Shown: positions 38,244 to 47,451 of the stretch, piece after piece
Position numbering within the stretch: position 1 is the stretch's first letter
Layout: every line of letters begins with the position of its first letter
NCBI RefSeq assembly: GCF_023822045.1
Contig: NZ_CP084712.1
Location: 3,348,001-3,412,000 of the forward strand
DNA length: 64,000 nt
Reading direction: 5' to 3'
DNA from: Sphingopyxis sp. USTB-05
Lineage (GTDB): Bacteria; Pseudomonadota; Alphaproteobacteria; Sphingomonadales; Sphingomonadaceae
Position numbers and translations under genes: made by a program
Notes under the pieces: generated by a model
What the model was told of the DNA's origin: nothing
Seen by the model: the letters and a program-made list of their open reading frames with translations, nothing else
Databases searched by the model: none

Positions 38244-38926
38244 TTCGCAATAGCCAGCACATGCACTTCGCGCCGGATCCGGAAACCGAGCGTTTCATAG
38301 AGCGCGATCGCGCCCGCATTGTCCGCATAGCTGTGCAGGAAAGGCTGTTCGCCGCGGGCGACCATCTTGCGCATGACGTGACCGATCAGCGCGCGCGCCA
38401 GCCCCCGGCCACGGCAATCCTCCCATGTCGCAACGCCGCTGACTTCCGCCATTCCGGGAACCAGGATGCGCTGCCCCGCCATCGCGAGCAGGCGGCCGTT
38501 CTCGCGGATTCCAAAGAAGGGACCATAAAGATGCGTCTTGGGACCCCATGGTCCAGGCTTTGCATGCTCGGCGAGCGCCGCCATTTCGGGGGCGTCGTCA
38601 TCGCCCAGCGCAACGATTTCGGGCTCACCATCGCGCGCCACGGGCGGCGGGCCCTCGGCGATCATCTGCGCGAGCACCGCACGCTTCACTTCGCGCGTGC
38701 CGGCCGGTACCGGCCAAGGCTCTCCCTCGACGATCCAGATTTCTCCGTCATCCGGGACGAGTGCAGCAAGCGCGGCGAGAGCTTTGGCGCCGGTATCGGG
38801 GGCCGCTCCGAAAACGCCATAGCCGCGATCGATCCGCACCGCGCGTGCATCGCCCTCCGCAAGATGCGCCTGCCGGCCGGTAAGCATGCTCCATACCGGA
38901 CGGTCGAGCGGGTGCGACGCGGTCAT
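38240..38926 (-). CDS. GNAT family N-acetyltransferase
   Basis: A 228-residue acetyltransferase. VSGVATWEDCRGRGLARALIGHVM is the acetyl-CoA-binding motif A (RGRGLA), and AIALYETLGFRIRREVH is motif B. The first half is divergent, as in FR47-type proteins. Acceptor unknown. It overlaps recN and the ABM gene by 4 nt on each side, indicating a tightly packed recN-GNAT-ABM-ligA operon. Confidence 0.85.
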
Positions 38927-40608
38927 ACCGCCGTCTCCAACAGCCTCTCGGCCTGCGCTCGTGCCTCCACGGTCACCTCGGCGCCTGAGAGCATGCGGGC
39001 GATTTCCTCGCGGCGGCCCGCTTCGTCGAGTTGGTGCACGCTGGTGCGCGTAACCACGCCTTCGCTCGACTTGGCGATGATGAAATGCGCGGCGCCCTTG
39101 GCCGCCACCTGTGGGCTGTGCGTTACGGCAAGAAGCTGCTTGCCCGCTCCGTCTCCCGCTCCCTTGGCCAACCTTGCCAGCCGTTCGCCGATCGCGCTGG
39201 CGACTGCGCCGCCGACGCCGCGATCGATTTCGTCAAAGATGATCGTGTCGGCCCCGCCCTCTTCGGCGAGCGCGACTTTCAGCGCGAGGATGAAGCGCGA
39301 AAGTTCACCGCCCGAGGCGATCTTGGCGAGCGGCGCGAAGGGCGCGCCGGGGTTGGTAGAGATGAGAAATTCGACGCGGTCCATGCCGTCGGCGCCCCAA
39401 CGATCGGCGGGAACGCGTTCGACAAGAGTCTGGAAACGCGCCGCATCAAGCTTGAGGGGCACAAGTTCGCCCGCGACCGCGGCGTCGAGCCGGGTTGCTG
39501 CCTTAGCGCGCTGGTCGGACAGAGCCGTCGCCGCGTGTGTGTAGGCAGCCGCGCTTTCGGCGACCGCGGCTTCCAGTTTGGCGAGCCCCGCGCTGCCGCC
39601 TTCGATCGCATCGAGCCTTGCCGCGAGCGTGCCGGCGAGTTCGGCAAGGGCGTCGGGCTGGACATTATGCTTGCGCGCCATCGCGCGGAGTTCGAACAGC
39701 CGTGTTTCCGTCGCCTCTAACCGTTCGGGATCATATTCCATGGCGCGCGCGGCTTCGTGGAGCTTGGCCTCCGCTTCGTCGGCCTCGATGATAGCGCGAT
39801 CAAGACCGGCGAGTGCTTCGGCGAGCAAGGGATGATCGCCCGCAAGCCGGTCGAGCCGCCGCGCCGCGCCGCGAAGCTGCGCGGGACCGCTGTCGCTACC
39901 CTCGAACGCCTCCATGATCGCGCCGAGGTCGCCTGCGACCTTCTCGCCCTTTTGCATCGCAGCGCGTGCTTCGGAGAGTTCGGCATCCTCGCCAGCTTGC
40001 GGCGCGAGCGCCTGCAATTCGGCGACGCAATGTTCGAGCCACTCGCGGTCGCGTTCGGCTTCGGAAATAGCCGCGCGCGCGGCGGCGAGGTGGTCCTCGG
40101 CGGCGCGCCATGTTGCATGGGCCGCTGCAACGCCGCGGGTATCGGCGCGTGCATAGGCATCGAGCAGCGCGCGGTGCCCTGCGGGGGCGAGCAGGCCCCG
40201 GTCGTCGTGCTGACCGTGAATTTCGACGAGATGGCCGCCGACTTCGCGCAGCAGCGCTGCCGAACAAGGCTGATCGTTCAGGAACGCTCGGCTGCCGCCG
40301 TCCGCCTTCAGCGTGCGGCGGATCAGCAGCGGCTCCCCAGCCTCCAACGCGATCTCATTCTCGGAGAGCAGCGAAGCGAGCTTCGTTCCCGATGCGGGCG
40401 CGGCAAAACTGGCCGTGACCTGCGCCTTGTCGGTACCCTGACGCACGAGCGCGCTATCAGCGCGCGCGCCCAGCGCGAGGCCGAGCGCGTCGAGCAGGAT
40501 CGACTTGCCCGCCCCGGTCTCGCCAGTCAGCACGCCCAGCCCGGCCTCGAAATCGAGGTCGAGCCGTTCGATCAGAACGATATTGGCGATGGACAAAGCG
40601 GTCAGCAC
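38923..40608 (-). CDS. recN: DNA repair protein RecN
   Basis: A 561-residue SMC-like ATPase for double-strand-break repair. Walker A GETGAGKSILLDAL is at about residues 29-42, the signature and Walker B in SGGELSRFILALKVAL and TIIFDEIDRGVGG near residues 440-475, and a long Ala/Glu/Arg-rich coiled coil in between. The bamD-recN-ligA order is common in alphaproteobacteria. Confidence 0.95.
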   Translation of the reverse strand: MLTALSIANIVLIERLDLDFEAGLGVLTGETGAGKSILLDALGLALGARADSALVRQGTDKAQVTASFAAPASGTKLASLLSENEIALEAGEPLLIRRTLKADGGSRAFLNDQPCSAALLREVGGHLVEIHGQHDDRGLLAPAGHRALLDAYARADTRGVAAAHATWRAAEDHLAAARAAISEAERDREWLEHCVAELQALAPQAGEDAELSEARAAMQKGEKVAGDLGAIMEAFEGSDSGPAQLRGAARRLDRLAGDHPLLAEALAGLDRAIIEADEAEAKLHEAARAMEYDPERLEATETRLFELRAMARKHNVQPDALAELAGTLAARLDAIEGGSAGLAKLEAAVAESAAAYTHAATALSDQRAKAATRLDAAVAGELVPLKLDAARFQTLVERVPADRWGADGMDRVEFLISTNPGAPFAPLAKIASGGELSRFILALKVALAEEGGADTIIFDEIDRGVGGAVASAIGERLARLAKGAGDGAGKQLLAVTHSPQVAAKGAAHFIIAKSSEGVVTRTSVHQLDEAGRREEIARMLSGAEVTVEARAQAERLLETAV

Positions 40609-40655
40609 AGGGCGTCCTTACCGCAGAACAAAGGCAGAATCTATTCCCGGCGCGA

Positions 40656-41465
40656 TCAGGCGCTCGGCGCGTTCTTCTGCATCAGCTTGTAAGCGCGCTG
40701 ATACCATTCATTGCCCGGATAGTTGGCGCCGAGCACCGCAGCCGATTTCTTCGCCTCGGCAGGGATGCCGAGCGCGAGATAGGATTCGGTCAAGCGATAG
40801 AGCGCCTCGGGCGCGTGGCTGGTCGTCTGATATTTGTCGACGACCTCGCGAAAACGGATCGACGCCGCGAGCCAGTTCGAGCTGCGCTGGTAGAAACGGC
40901 CGATTTCCATTTCCTTGCCCGCGAGGTGATCCTGCACCAAGTCCACCTTAAGGCGCGCGTCGGATGCATAGCGGCTGTCGGGGTAGCGGCGGATCACTTC
41001 GCCAAGCGCGTTCTGCGCCTGCTGGGTGATTTTCTGGTCGCGGGTCACGTCGCTGATCTGCTCATAATAGCTGAGGCCGATCAGATAATAAGCGTAGGGC
41101 GCGTCCTTGTTGCCCGGGTGGATCGCGAGGAAGCGCTGCGCCGCCTCGATCGCCGGGGTATATTCGCGGTCCATATAATAGCTGAACGAGCTCATCAGCT
41201 GCGCGCGGCGCGCCCAGGGTGAATAGGGATGCTGACGCTCGACCTCGTCGAACAGCGCTGCAGCCAGTCCGTACTGGCGGCGTTCGAGCCGGTCCTGTGC
41301 CGCGCGGTACAGCGTGTTGACGTCACGCGCGACGTAACGCGTGTCTTTCTTCACATTGCCGCCCCCGGCACAGGCCGCCAGCATGGGGGTAATCGCAAGT
41401 GCTGCGGCGAGCAGGCGCGGCGACACACGGAAAGCGCGCGCGCGCGAGGAAGAAGGATGAGTCAT
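40656..41465 (-). CDS. bamD: outer membrane assembly lipoprotein BamD
   Basis: A 269-residue lipoprotein. The lipobox LAAC ends a signal of about 31 residues, followed by tetratricopeptide-like repeats (VNTLYRAAQDRLERRQYGLAA, YAYYLIGLSYYEQIS, DARLKVDLVQDHLAGKEMEIGRFY). BamD is essential for inserting beta-barrel proteins, working with BamA. It is followed by recN after 47 bp. The normal upstream partner lpxC is absent; a cyclophilin gene is there instead. Confidence 0.93.
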   Translation of the reverse strand: MTHPSSSRARAFRVSPRLLAAALAITPMLAACAGGGNVKKDTRYVARDVNTLYRAAQDRLERRQYGLAAALFDEVERQHPYSPWARRAQLMSSFSYYMDREYTPAIEAAQRFLAIHPGNKDAPYAYYLIGLSYYEQISDVTRDQKITQQAQNALGEVIRRYPDSRYASDARLKVDLVQDHLAGKEMEIGRFYQRSSNWLAASIRFREVVDKYQTTSHAPEALYRLTESYLALGIPAEAKKSAAVLGANYPGNEWYQRAYKLMQKNAPSA

Positions 41466-41526
41466 GCGCGCGGTATAGCCACAGCGCAGATGAACGCAAA
41501 ATAAATGATGGGGGTCCGGCGCAGCT

Positions 41527-42234
41527 TTACGGCGCCTTGACGACGCAGCCTTGCGGCGCGCCAGCGGGTGCAGGCACGCGGCGCGCGGTTTTGATTGTCA
41601 CTTGCGGGTCGAGCATCTGGCCGACCATCACACCTTCGCCCGCCGTCGGGGAGATCGGGGCGTTGAAAATCTGCTCAGCAATGTCGGCGCCCGAGATGAT
41701 TTCGCCGAACACGGCAAAGCCCGCGCCGTCGCCGCCGGGTGCGTCGCTGTCGAAACCCTTGATGTCGGATAGCAGCAGGAAGAAGTCGCTCGTCGCATCG
41801 CCGGGGTTGAGCCGCGCCATCGATAGCGCGCCCTTGCAATTCGTCAGCCCGCTGACCTTCGTCGGCTCATGCGCGATCGGCGGGAAATTCTTGCGCGCGT
41901 CGCCGCGATTGCCGGCCTGGATCAGTTGGTTCGCGGGTCCCCAGCTTTTGGTCGAGCGATAGAATTTGAACCCGTCCATCCGTTTTGCATCGACATAGCG
42001 CAGGAAATTTCCGGCGGTGATCGGCGCACGCTTGTTTTCGATCCGCACGGTGATCGTGCCGAGATCGGTGACGAGTGCGACATAGGGCCGCGTATCCGCC
42101 TCAACTACGGGCGTAACGGGCGCGGGCACCGTCGGGACCGGCGGGGGCAATTGCGTCGCCTGCGGCGGAACGGGGGCGGATTGGGCGGCGAGCGCGAGCG
42201 CGGATATAAGCGTGGTCAGCATGACATCGATCAT
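41527..42234 (-). CDS. secreted cyclophilin-type peptidyl-prolyl isomerase
   Basis: A 235-residue protein with an N-terminal hydrophobic segment and a Pro-rich linker (about residues 20-45), then a divergent cyclophilin domain. DLGTITVRIENKRAP, GFKFYRSTKSW, FFLLLSDIKGF and AGFAVFGEIISG correspond to the usual strands; the catalytic Arg is in FYRS. It is expected to help fold periplasmic proteins, consistent with its place upstream of bamD. ATG at 42234 gives the shortest sensible signal. Confidence 0.83.
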   Translation of the reverse strand: MIDVMLTTLISALALAAQSAPVPPQATQLPPPVPTVPAPVTPVVEADTRPYVALVTDLGTITVRIENKRAPITAGNFLRYVDAKRMDGFKFYRSTKSWGPANQLIQAGNRGDARKNFPPIAHEPTKVSGLTNCKGALSMARLNPGDATSDFFLLLSDIKGFDSDAPGGDGAGFAVFGEIISGADIAEQIFNAPISPTAGEGVMVGQMLDPQVTIKTARRVPAPAGAPQGCVVKAP

Positions 42235-42333
42235 AAACGCAATGCGCCGATCGATGCGAGAGGTTTCAGAGCGATTGGAAAATGCCGAAAGCCCGTTTAG
42301 GCATACCGACCGAACGAGCAAAAGAGGAACGTG

Positions 42334-43020
42334 ATGAGCGAAACGCCGAACCGTGACGCCGCGCCGGCGCCTGCCGTGCCCGCACCGGACGCCGCGGCAA
42401 TCGGAACACGCCTGCTGCGCTATCTACCCCTGATCACGATCGCGCATTTCCTGATCGGCCTGCCCGCGCTGATCGCGTCGCTCGCGCTCGCCTGGTTCGC
42501 CTTCGTCCAGGCCGATGCGACGCAAAAGATGCAGACGGGCGGCGTGATGCCCTTTGTCACCTTCGGGACGAGCAACGGGGACGAGGAAGGCAATCAGGAT
42601 ATTGCGCTGACGCTGACGAACAACGGCGTCGGTCCCGCGATCCTCGGTCCGATCGAAATCCGTTATGAAGGCAAGCCGGTAAAAACCCCGATCGATTTGC
42701 TCAGGGCATGTTGTACGCAAGCCGAGGCGCGCGCCCTCACCTTTTCCACTTCGCCTTCGACCGGAATCGCCGTGCGGCCCGGCGAGACAATCGAATTCGT
42801 CAGCTTTCCACGCACCCCCGCGTCCGAGAAAGTCTGGCAGACCTTCAACAAGGAGCGGTGGAAGCTCAAGGTCCGTGCCTGCTATTGCTCGATCTTCAAC
42901 GATTGCTGGATCACCGAAGGCATGCAGGGCTTGCCGAAAGCGGTGAACAAATGTCCCGCCGACTGGTCGCTCTATCGCGAGGACGCCGGAAACCGCATCG
43001 CCGGGGTCAACGCGCAATAA
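42334..43020 (+). CDS. hypothetical single-pass membrane protein
   Basis: A 228-residue protein with one transmembrane helix (about residues 35-58, IAHFLIGLPALIASLALAWFAF) after an Ala/Pro-rich start. The remainder, with TLTNNGVGPAILGPIEIRYEGK and several Cys (ACCTQ, ACYCSIFNDCW), is probably periplasmic and may form disulfides. No family recognised. AGAGG lies 6 nt before the ATG at 42334; the GTG three bases earlier is too near. Confidence 0.7.
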   Translation: MSETPNRDAAPAPAVPAPDAAAIGTRLLRYLPLITIAHFLIGLPALIASLALAWFAFVQADATQKMQTGGVMPFVTFGTSNGDEEGNQDIALTLTNNGVGPAILGPIEIRYEGKPVKTPIDLLRACCTQAEARALTFSTSPSTGIAVRPGETIEFVSFPRTPASEKVWQTFNKERWKLKVRACYCSIFNDCWITEGMQGLPKAVNKCPADWSLYREDAGNRIAGVNAQ

Positions 43021-43021
43021 T

Positions 43022-43037
43022 TCAACCAATCGGTTGA
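43022..43037. promoter_or_regulatory. upstream operator, arsR-type gene
   Basis: TCAACC-AATC-GGTTGA, a 6-bp inverted repeat whose right half overlaps the -35 hexamer TTGACA at 43034-43039. It repeats the half-sites of the second operator 20 bp downstream. Confidence 0.7.
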
Positions 43038-43061
43038 CAATAAAATCGGATGGCTCATATT
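43034..43061 (+). promoter_or_regulatory. arsR promoter, possibly leaderless
   Basis: A consensus -35 TTGACA (43034-43039) is 16 bp from CATATT (43056-43061). Transcription would start close to 43068-43069, which is the ATG of the regulator. Confidence 0.65.
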
Positions 43062-43080
43062 CAACCACATGGTTGAATAT
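43057..43080. promoter_or_regulatory. second operator covering -10 and start codon
   Basis: A perfect 10-bp inverted repeat, ATATTCAACC-ACAT-GGTTGAATAT, spans the -10 and the ATG at 43069. Binding here would block both transcription and, in DNA terms, the start site. Likely the site of autorepression by the ArsR-type regulator. Confidence 0.75.
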
Positions 43081-43449
43081 GATTCGCACGCTCTCGACAC
43101 GATCTTCCACGCCCTCGGCGATGCAACGCGCCGCGCGATGTTGGGCGAACTCGCCGCCGGTGAACGGACGGTGGGTGAACTCGCGGAGCCCTTCGCCATG
43201 TCGCTCGCCGCGGCATCGAAACATATCAAGGTGCTGGAAAATGCGGGGATGGTCCGCCGCAACGTGCGCGGCCGCACCCATGTCTGCAGTCTCGACCCCG
43301 TACCGCTTATGAGCGCCGATCAGTGGATCGGCGTTTACCGCCGCTTCTGGACCGACCGGATCGACACCCTCGAACGACTTTTGCGCGCGGAGGACGCCTC
43401 GCCCCCTCCGCCCAAGAAACCCCTCCCCGGGAAAGAAGGAGAAAAGTGA
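43069..43449 (+). CDS. ArsR family transcriptional regulator
   Basis: A 126-residue winged helix-turn-helix repressor. TIFHALGDATRRAMLGELAAGERTVGEL followed by MSLAAASKHIKVLENAGMVRR is the standard recognition segment, and there are no metal-binding Cys, as in regulators paired with SRPBCC proteins. There is no ribosome binding site before the ATG and the predicted transcript starts at it, so it may be leaderless. It is translated into the SRPBCC gene with overlapping stop and start (TGATG). Confidence 0.92.
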   Translation: MVEYDSHALDTIFHALGDATRRAMLGELAAGERTVGELAEPFAMSLAAASKHIKVLENAGMVRRNVRGRTHVCSLDPVPLMSADQWIGVYRRFWTDRIDTLERLLRAEDASPPPPKKPLPGKEGEK

Positions 43450-43982
43450 TGACGACGATGCTGACCGACGACAATTACGGCGTGCTCACCGAGCCCGCGA
43501 CGCTGACCATCGAACGCCTGCTTCCTGGCCCGGTCGAGCGCGTCTGGTCGTACCTGACCGATGGCGACCTGCGCCGCCAATGGCTCGCCGCGGGTGCGAT
43601 GGAGCACATGGTCGGCGCGCCTGTCGAGTTGGTCTGGCGTAACGACGAGTTGACCGACCCGCCAGGCGAACGTCCCGAGGGCTTTGGCGACGAACACCGG
43701 ATGACGTGCGAAGTCCTCGCGATCGACCCACGACGCCTCCTGTCGATCAGTTGGGGCAACACTGGCGGCGTGACTTTCACGCTCGAAGAAAAGGGCAACG
43801 AGGTTTTGCTGACGATCGTCCACAAACGCGTCGAGGATCCCTCGGTTCTGCTCAACGTCAGCGCGGGCTGGCACAGCCACATCGATGTGCTCGAAGCAAA
43901 GATGCGCGGAATGGCAGCGACGCCGCACTGGGACAATTTCTCGCAGTTGCGTGGTGTTTACGCCGAGCGCTTGTTCGGCTGA
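43449..43982 (+). CDS. SRPBCC (AHSA1-like) family protein
   Basis: A 177-residue START-like fold protein: LTIERLLPGPVERVWSYLTDGDLRRQWLAAG at the beginning and the later LLSISWGNTGGVTFTLEE and GWHSHIDVLEAKM match the activator-of-Hsp90 ATPase-like family. It binds an unknown hydrophobic ligand. Such genes are often cotranscribed with an ArsR regulator, as here. AAGGAGAAAAGTG provides a strong ribosome binding site. A terminator follows. Confidence 0.88.
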   Translation: MTTMLTDDNYGVLTEPATLTIERLLPGPVERVWSYLTDGDLRRQWLAAGAMEHMVGAPVELVWRNDELTDPPGERPEGFGDEHRMTCEVLAIDPRRLLSISWGNTGGVTFTLEEKGNEVLLTIVHKRVEDPSVLLNVSAGWHSHIDVLEAKMRGMAATPHWDNFSQLRGVYAERLFG

Positions 43983-44001
43983 TCCCGCCGCTATCGGAAG
44001 A

Positions 44002-44034
44002 GGAAGGGGCTGCACGAGCGGCCCCTTCCTTTTT
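44002..44034 (+). terminator. rho-independent terminator of the arsR-SRPBCC operon
   Basis: Nine-base stem GGAAGGGGC / GCCCCTTCC with a 10-nt loop and a TTTTTT tail, 20 bp after the SRPBCC stop. Confidence 0.9.
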
Positions 44035-44055
44035 GTGGAAAAGCCCGCTGCCTGA

Positions 44056-44319
44056 AGACGCTGTTCGAAGGTAGCTCGAAGCGAACTCGACAAGAATCCC
44101 GTTGCGGTCACCTCGGTCGAGAAGCTTCTGCTCGTCTGCGGCGAGGCGGAAAAGCTCTGGCCGAGTTGCCCGATGACCGAGCAGGTCAGGGGAATGGAGC
44201 AGTTCGGGGGAGCGGCGGAGGAGAACGCCGCTGCGCGTATCGACAGCTGGCCGAAAATTGTGGCATTCCTGAACGCCGAACTCGAACCGAAACGAATGCC
44301 GGATGACGGACGACAATGA
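44056..44319 (+). pseudogene. C-terminal remnant of a DLH/BAAT-type hydrolase
   Basis: An open frame of about 87 codons without a proper start reads SVEKLLLVCGEAEKLWPSC and FGGAAEENAAARIDSWPKIV, ending in AFLNAEL. The pattern V(E)KI..PVLLICG..D.LWPS and GG..EANA.AR.DSWPK...FL is that of the C-terminus of dienelactone-hydrolase/BAAT-type acyl-CoA hydrolases. The N-terminal two-thirds, including the catalytic Cys or Ser, are missing. A stop codon precedes it. It overlaps the start of the deaminase gene. It is a decayed gene, probably left by a deletion. Confidence 0.6.
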
Positions 44320-44767
44320 AATCTTTCTGCGCGAGGCGATCGCGCTCGCCTATGCCAATGCCGAAAAAGGCGGCCGCCCGTTCGGCGCGGTGATCGTCCG
44401 CGACGGTCAGGTCGTCGCGCGCGGTGTGAACGAGATATTGGCGACCGGCGATCCGACTTCGCATGCCGAACTGAACGCGATCCGGCTCGCGAGCCAATCG
44501 CTGGGAGCTGACCTCAGCGGCTGCAAGGTTTTCGCCAGCGGCCACCCCTGTCCGATGTGCATGGCGGCAATGCGTCTCGCGGGCATCGCTACGGTAACCT
44601 ATGCCTATTCGAACGAGGATGGCGCGCCTTACGGGCTCTCGACAGCGGCGATCTATGATGATCTCGCCAGGCCCTTTGCCGAACAGTCGATGGAAATCCG
44701 TCACCTGCCGGTCCGCAACGAGAACAAGCCCGACCTCTACGCCGACTGGCGGCAGCGGCAGGGTTGA
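44303..44767 (+). CDS. nucleoside deaminase (guanine-deaminase-like)
   Basis: A 154-residue cytidine/deoxycytidylate deaminase superfamily enzyme. The zinc site is HAELNA and PCPMCMAAMRLAGI, with the proton-shuttling Glu after the His. ERRFGAVIV-like GRPFGAVIVRDGQV and the C-terminal PFAEQSMEIRHLP point to the guanine/nucleoside deaminase group rather than tRNA TadA, although the two are similar. ATG 44303 lies inside the preceding remnant and has no clear ribosome binding site. Confidence 0.88.
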   Translation: MTDDNEIFLREAIALAYANAEKGGRPFGAVIVRDGQVVARGVNEILATGDPTSHAELNAIRLASQSLGADLSGCKVFASGHPCPMCMAAMRLAGIATVTYAYSNEDGAPYGLSTAAIYDDLARPFAEQSMEIRHLPVRNENKPDLYADWRQRQG

Positions 44768-44822
44768 TCGCTGACGCAGCATATTACGGAGGGGTTAGCG
44801 ACCGATAACGGCCATCATTTTA

Positions 44823-44852
44823 TCATCATCCCGGATCAAGCGCGGGACGACG
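44823..44852. repeat. partial type A palindrome
   Basis: A half copy of the type A arm (CCCGGATCAAGCGCGGGACGACG) between the deaminase gene and the pnp terminator. Only one arm is recognisable. Confidence 0.45.
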
Positions 44853-44894
44853 GAAGTAGGTGACCGAAAGTCCGCTCCCCACCCCATAGCCGTC

Positions 44895-44921
44895 AAAAAG
44901 GGGCCGCCTTTCGGCAGCCCC
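44895..44921 (-). terminator. rho-independent terminator of pnp
   Basis: On the minus strand GGGGCTGCC-GAAA-GGCGGCCCC (one mismatch) is followed by TTTTT, about 25 bp after the pnp stop codon. Confidence 0.9.
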
Positions 44922-44946
44922 TCCTCTGTTCCGATAAGCGGAAGAC

Positions 44947-47259
44947 TTAGTCCTTCAGGAAGTCGGGCACGTGACCCTGATCTTCCGGGCCTTCGCTGCG
45001 TTCGCGGCGCGGACCGCGGTCACCACCGCCGTCGCGGCGCGGGCCACGATCGCGGTCACGACCACCGCCGCCACGCGGGCCGCGATCGCCACGGTCGCCG
45101 CCGTCCCGACGCGGGCCACGATCACCGCGCGGTTCGCGCGGCGGGCGGGTATCTTCGAGTTCTTCGCCGGTTTCCTGGTTCACGACGCGCATCGACAGGC
45201 GAACCTTGCCGCGCTGGTCGATCTCGAGGACCTTGACCTTGACTTCCTGGCCTTCGGACAGGACGTCGGCCACCTTCTCGACGCGCTCGTTGGCGATTTC
45301 GCTGACGTGGACGAGACCGTCCTTGCCGCCCATGAAATTCACGAACGCACCGAAATCGACCAGGTTGACGACCTTGCCGTCATAGATCTTGCCGACTTCG
45401 GCTTCCTCGACGATGCCGCTGATCCACTTGCGCGCCGCTTCGATCTGCGTGAGGTCGCTCGACGAGATCTTGATCAGACCTTCGTCGTCGATGTCGACCT
45501 TGGCGCCGGTGGTCGCGACGATCTCGCGGATCACCTTGCCGCCGGTACCGATGACGTCGCGGATCTTCGACTTGTCGATCTGCATCGTCTCGATGCGCGG
45601 CGCGTGCGCCGACAATTCGCTGCGGGTTTCGCCGAGCGCCTTGTTCATCTCACCGAGGATGTGCGCGCGACCTTCCTTGGCCTGATTGAGCGCGGCCTCG
45701 AAGATCTCGCGCGTGATGCCCGCGATCTTGATGTCCATCTGCATCGTGGTGATGCCTTCGGACGTGCCCGCAACCTTGAAGTCCATGTCGCCAAGATGGT
45801 CTTCATCGCCCAGGATGTCCGACAGGATCGCATAGTCCTTGCCTTCGAGGATCAGGCCCATCGCGATGCCCGAGACGGGGCGCTTGATCGGCACGCCGGC
45901 GTCCATCATCGCGAGCGAACCGCCGCAAACCGACGCCATCGACGACGAGCCGTTCGACTCGGTGATGTCGCTGGTCAGGCGGATCGTGTAGGGGAATTCG
46001 TCCTTCGTCGGCAGCACGGGGTGCAGCGCGCGCCATGCCAGCTTGCCATGACCGACTTCGCGGCGGCCCGGCGCGCCGAAGCGGCCGACTTCACCGACCG
46101 AATAGGGCGGGAAGTTATAATGCAGCATGAAGTTCTGGTACGACAGGCCGTTGAGGCCGTCGATCATCTGCTCCGCATCCTTGGTGCCCAGCGTCGCGGT
46201 CGCAATCGTCTGGGTCTCGCCACGCGTGAACAGCGCCGAGCCGTGCGCGCGCGGCAGGAAGTGCGTTTCGGCAACGATCGGACGGATCTGCGTCGTCGTG
46301 CGGCCGTCGATGCGCTTGCCGTCCTTGAGGATGGCGCCGCGAACGATTTCGGCTTCGAGCTTCTTGGTCAGCTTGATGCCGGCCATAACGTCCTGCGGCG
46401 ACAGGCCGTCGGCGACGAACGATTCCTTCGCCTTCGCACGCGCTTCGTTGAGCGCGTTCGAGCGGGCCGACTTGTCGGTCAGCTTGTAGGCGGCGGCAAT
46501 GTCCTTGCCGATCAGCTTCTTCAGCTTGTCCTTGATCGCAGCATTGTCGTCGCCTGCGGCGACTTCCCACGGATCCTTGGCAGCCTGTTCGGCGAGCTTG
46601 ACGATCGCCTTGACGATTTCCTTGCACGCGTCGTGCGCGAACAGGACGGCGCCGAGCATGATTTCTTCCGACAGCTCATTGGCTTCGGATTCAACCATCA
46701 TAACGGCGTCATAGGTGGCGGCGACGACGAGATCGAGGTCGCCCTCGGCAACCTGTGCGTCGGTCGGGTTCAGGATATATTCGCCGTCGACATAACCGAC
46801 GCGCGCGGCGCCGATCGGGCCCATGAAGGGCACGCCCGAGATGGTGAGCGCGGCCGAAGCGGCGACCATCGCGAGGATGTCGGGCTCGTTGTGGCCGTCA
46901 TAGCTCAGAACCTGAGCGATGGCGTTGATTTCGTTGTAGAAACCTTCGGGGAACAGCGGGCGGATCGGACGGTCGATCAGGCGGCTGACAAGCGTTTCCT
47001 TTTCGGTCGCGCCGCGTTCGCGCTTGAAGAAGCCGCCCGGGATGCGGCCGGCGGCCGAATATTTTTCCTGATAGTGGACGGTGAGCGGGAAGAAGTCCTG
47101 CCCGTCCTTCACCGACTTCGCGGCGGTCACGGCGCACAGGACGACCGTTTCGCCCAGCGTCGCCATCACGGCGCCGTCGGCCTGGCGGGCAACCTTGCCC
47201 GTTTCGAGAGTCAGCGTTTCACCGCCCCACTCGATCGATACTTTTTTCACGTCAAACAT
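44947..47259 (-). CDS. pnp: polyribonucleotide nucleotidyltransferase
   Basis: A 770-residue 3'-5' phosphorolytic exoribonuclease of the RNA degradosome. Two RNase PH domains (about residues 5-140 and 315-555), a KH domain ([22 protein letters not shown] at about 565-580) and an S1 domain ([21 protein letters not shown]) are in order. The last about 60 residues are strongly Arg/Gly/Asp rich (repeated DRGPRRDGG). Expression probably follows rpsO; the 192-bp leader before the gene is rich in hairpins. Confidence 0.97.
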   Translation of the reverse strand: MFDVKKVSIEWGGETLTLETGKVARQADGAVMATLGETVVLCAVTAAKSVKDGQDFFPLTVHYQEKYSAAGRIPGGFFKRERGATEKETLVSRLIDRPIRPLFPEGFYNEINAIAQVLSYDGHNEPDILAMVAASAALTISGVPFMGPIGAARVGYVDGEYILNPTDAQVAEGDLDLVVAATYDAVMMVESEANELSEEIMLGAVLFAHDACKEIVKAIVKLAEQAAKDPWEVAAGDDNAAIKDKLKKLIGKDIAAAYKLTDKSARSNALNEARAKAKESFVADGLSPQDVMAGIKLTKKLEAEIVRGAILKDGKRIDGRTTTQIRPIVAETHFLPRAHGSALFTRGETQTIATATLGTKDAEQMIDGLNGLSYQNFMLHYNFPPYSVGEVGRFGAPGRREVGHGKLAWRALHPVLPTKDEFPYTIRLTSDITESNGSSSMASVCGGSLAMMDAGVPIKRPVSGIAMGLILEGKDYAILSDILGDEDHLGDMDFKVAGTSEGITTMQMDIKIAGITREIFEAALNQAKEGRAHILGEMNKALGETRSELSAHAPRIETMQIDKSKIRDVIGTGGKVIREIVATTGAKVDIDDEGLIKISSSDLTQIEAARKWISGIVEEAEVGKIYDGKVVNLVDFGAFVNFMGGKDGLVHVSEIANERVEKVADVLSEGQEVKVKVLEIDQRGKVRLSMRVVNQETGEELEDTRPPREPRGDRGPRRDGGDRGDRGPRGGGGRDRDRGPRRDGGGDRGPRRERSEGPEDQGHVPDFLKD

Positions 47260-47451
47260 GTGGTTTCCTTCGCCCGCCGGGCCCTATGCCGGGCGGGGCC
47301 TCTGATTCCGGGCAATCCGGCCCGGGGCGGTGTAGGGCGTCTGTCTGCCCCGATGGCGGTCCCGCCGGATGCGGGAGCGGCCCTGTGGTCCGGCACTTTG
47401 CGCGGAGCCAATATGACAGCGGCCCCGGAAATCCGGGGCCGCCAGAAATTC
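47260..47451 (-). other. rpsO-pnp intergenic region with strong hairpins
   Basis: A perfect 10-bp stem GCGGCCCCGG-AAAT-CCGGGGCCGC lies at 47419-47442, about 9 bp after the rpsO stop, without a T tract. A second GC-rich inverted repeat (CCCGCC near 47273, GGGCGGG near 47291) lies just upstream of pnp. By analogy with E. coli, where RNase III cuts the pnp leader and PNPase represses itself, these may be an attenuator and a processing site. No protein-coding signal is seen. Confidence 0.55.

Noticed and set aside
43858..44316. A 152-codon minus-strand frame across the hydrolase remnant
   Set aside because: It overlaps the SRPBCC gene, the terminator and the deaminase start, and shows no family features; the plus-strand remnant explains the region better.
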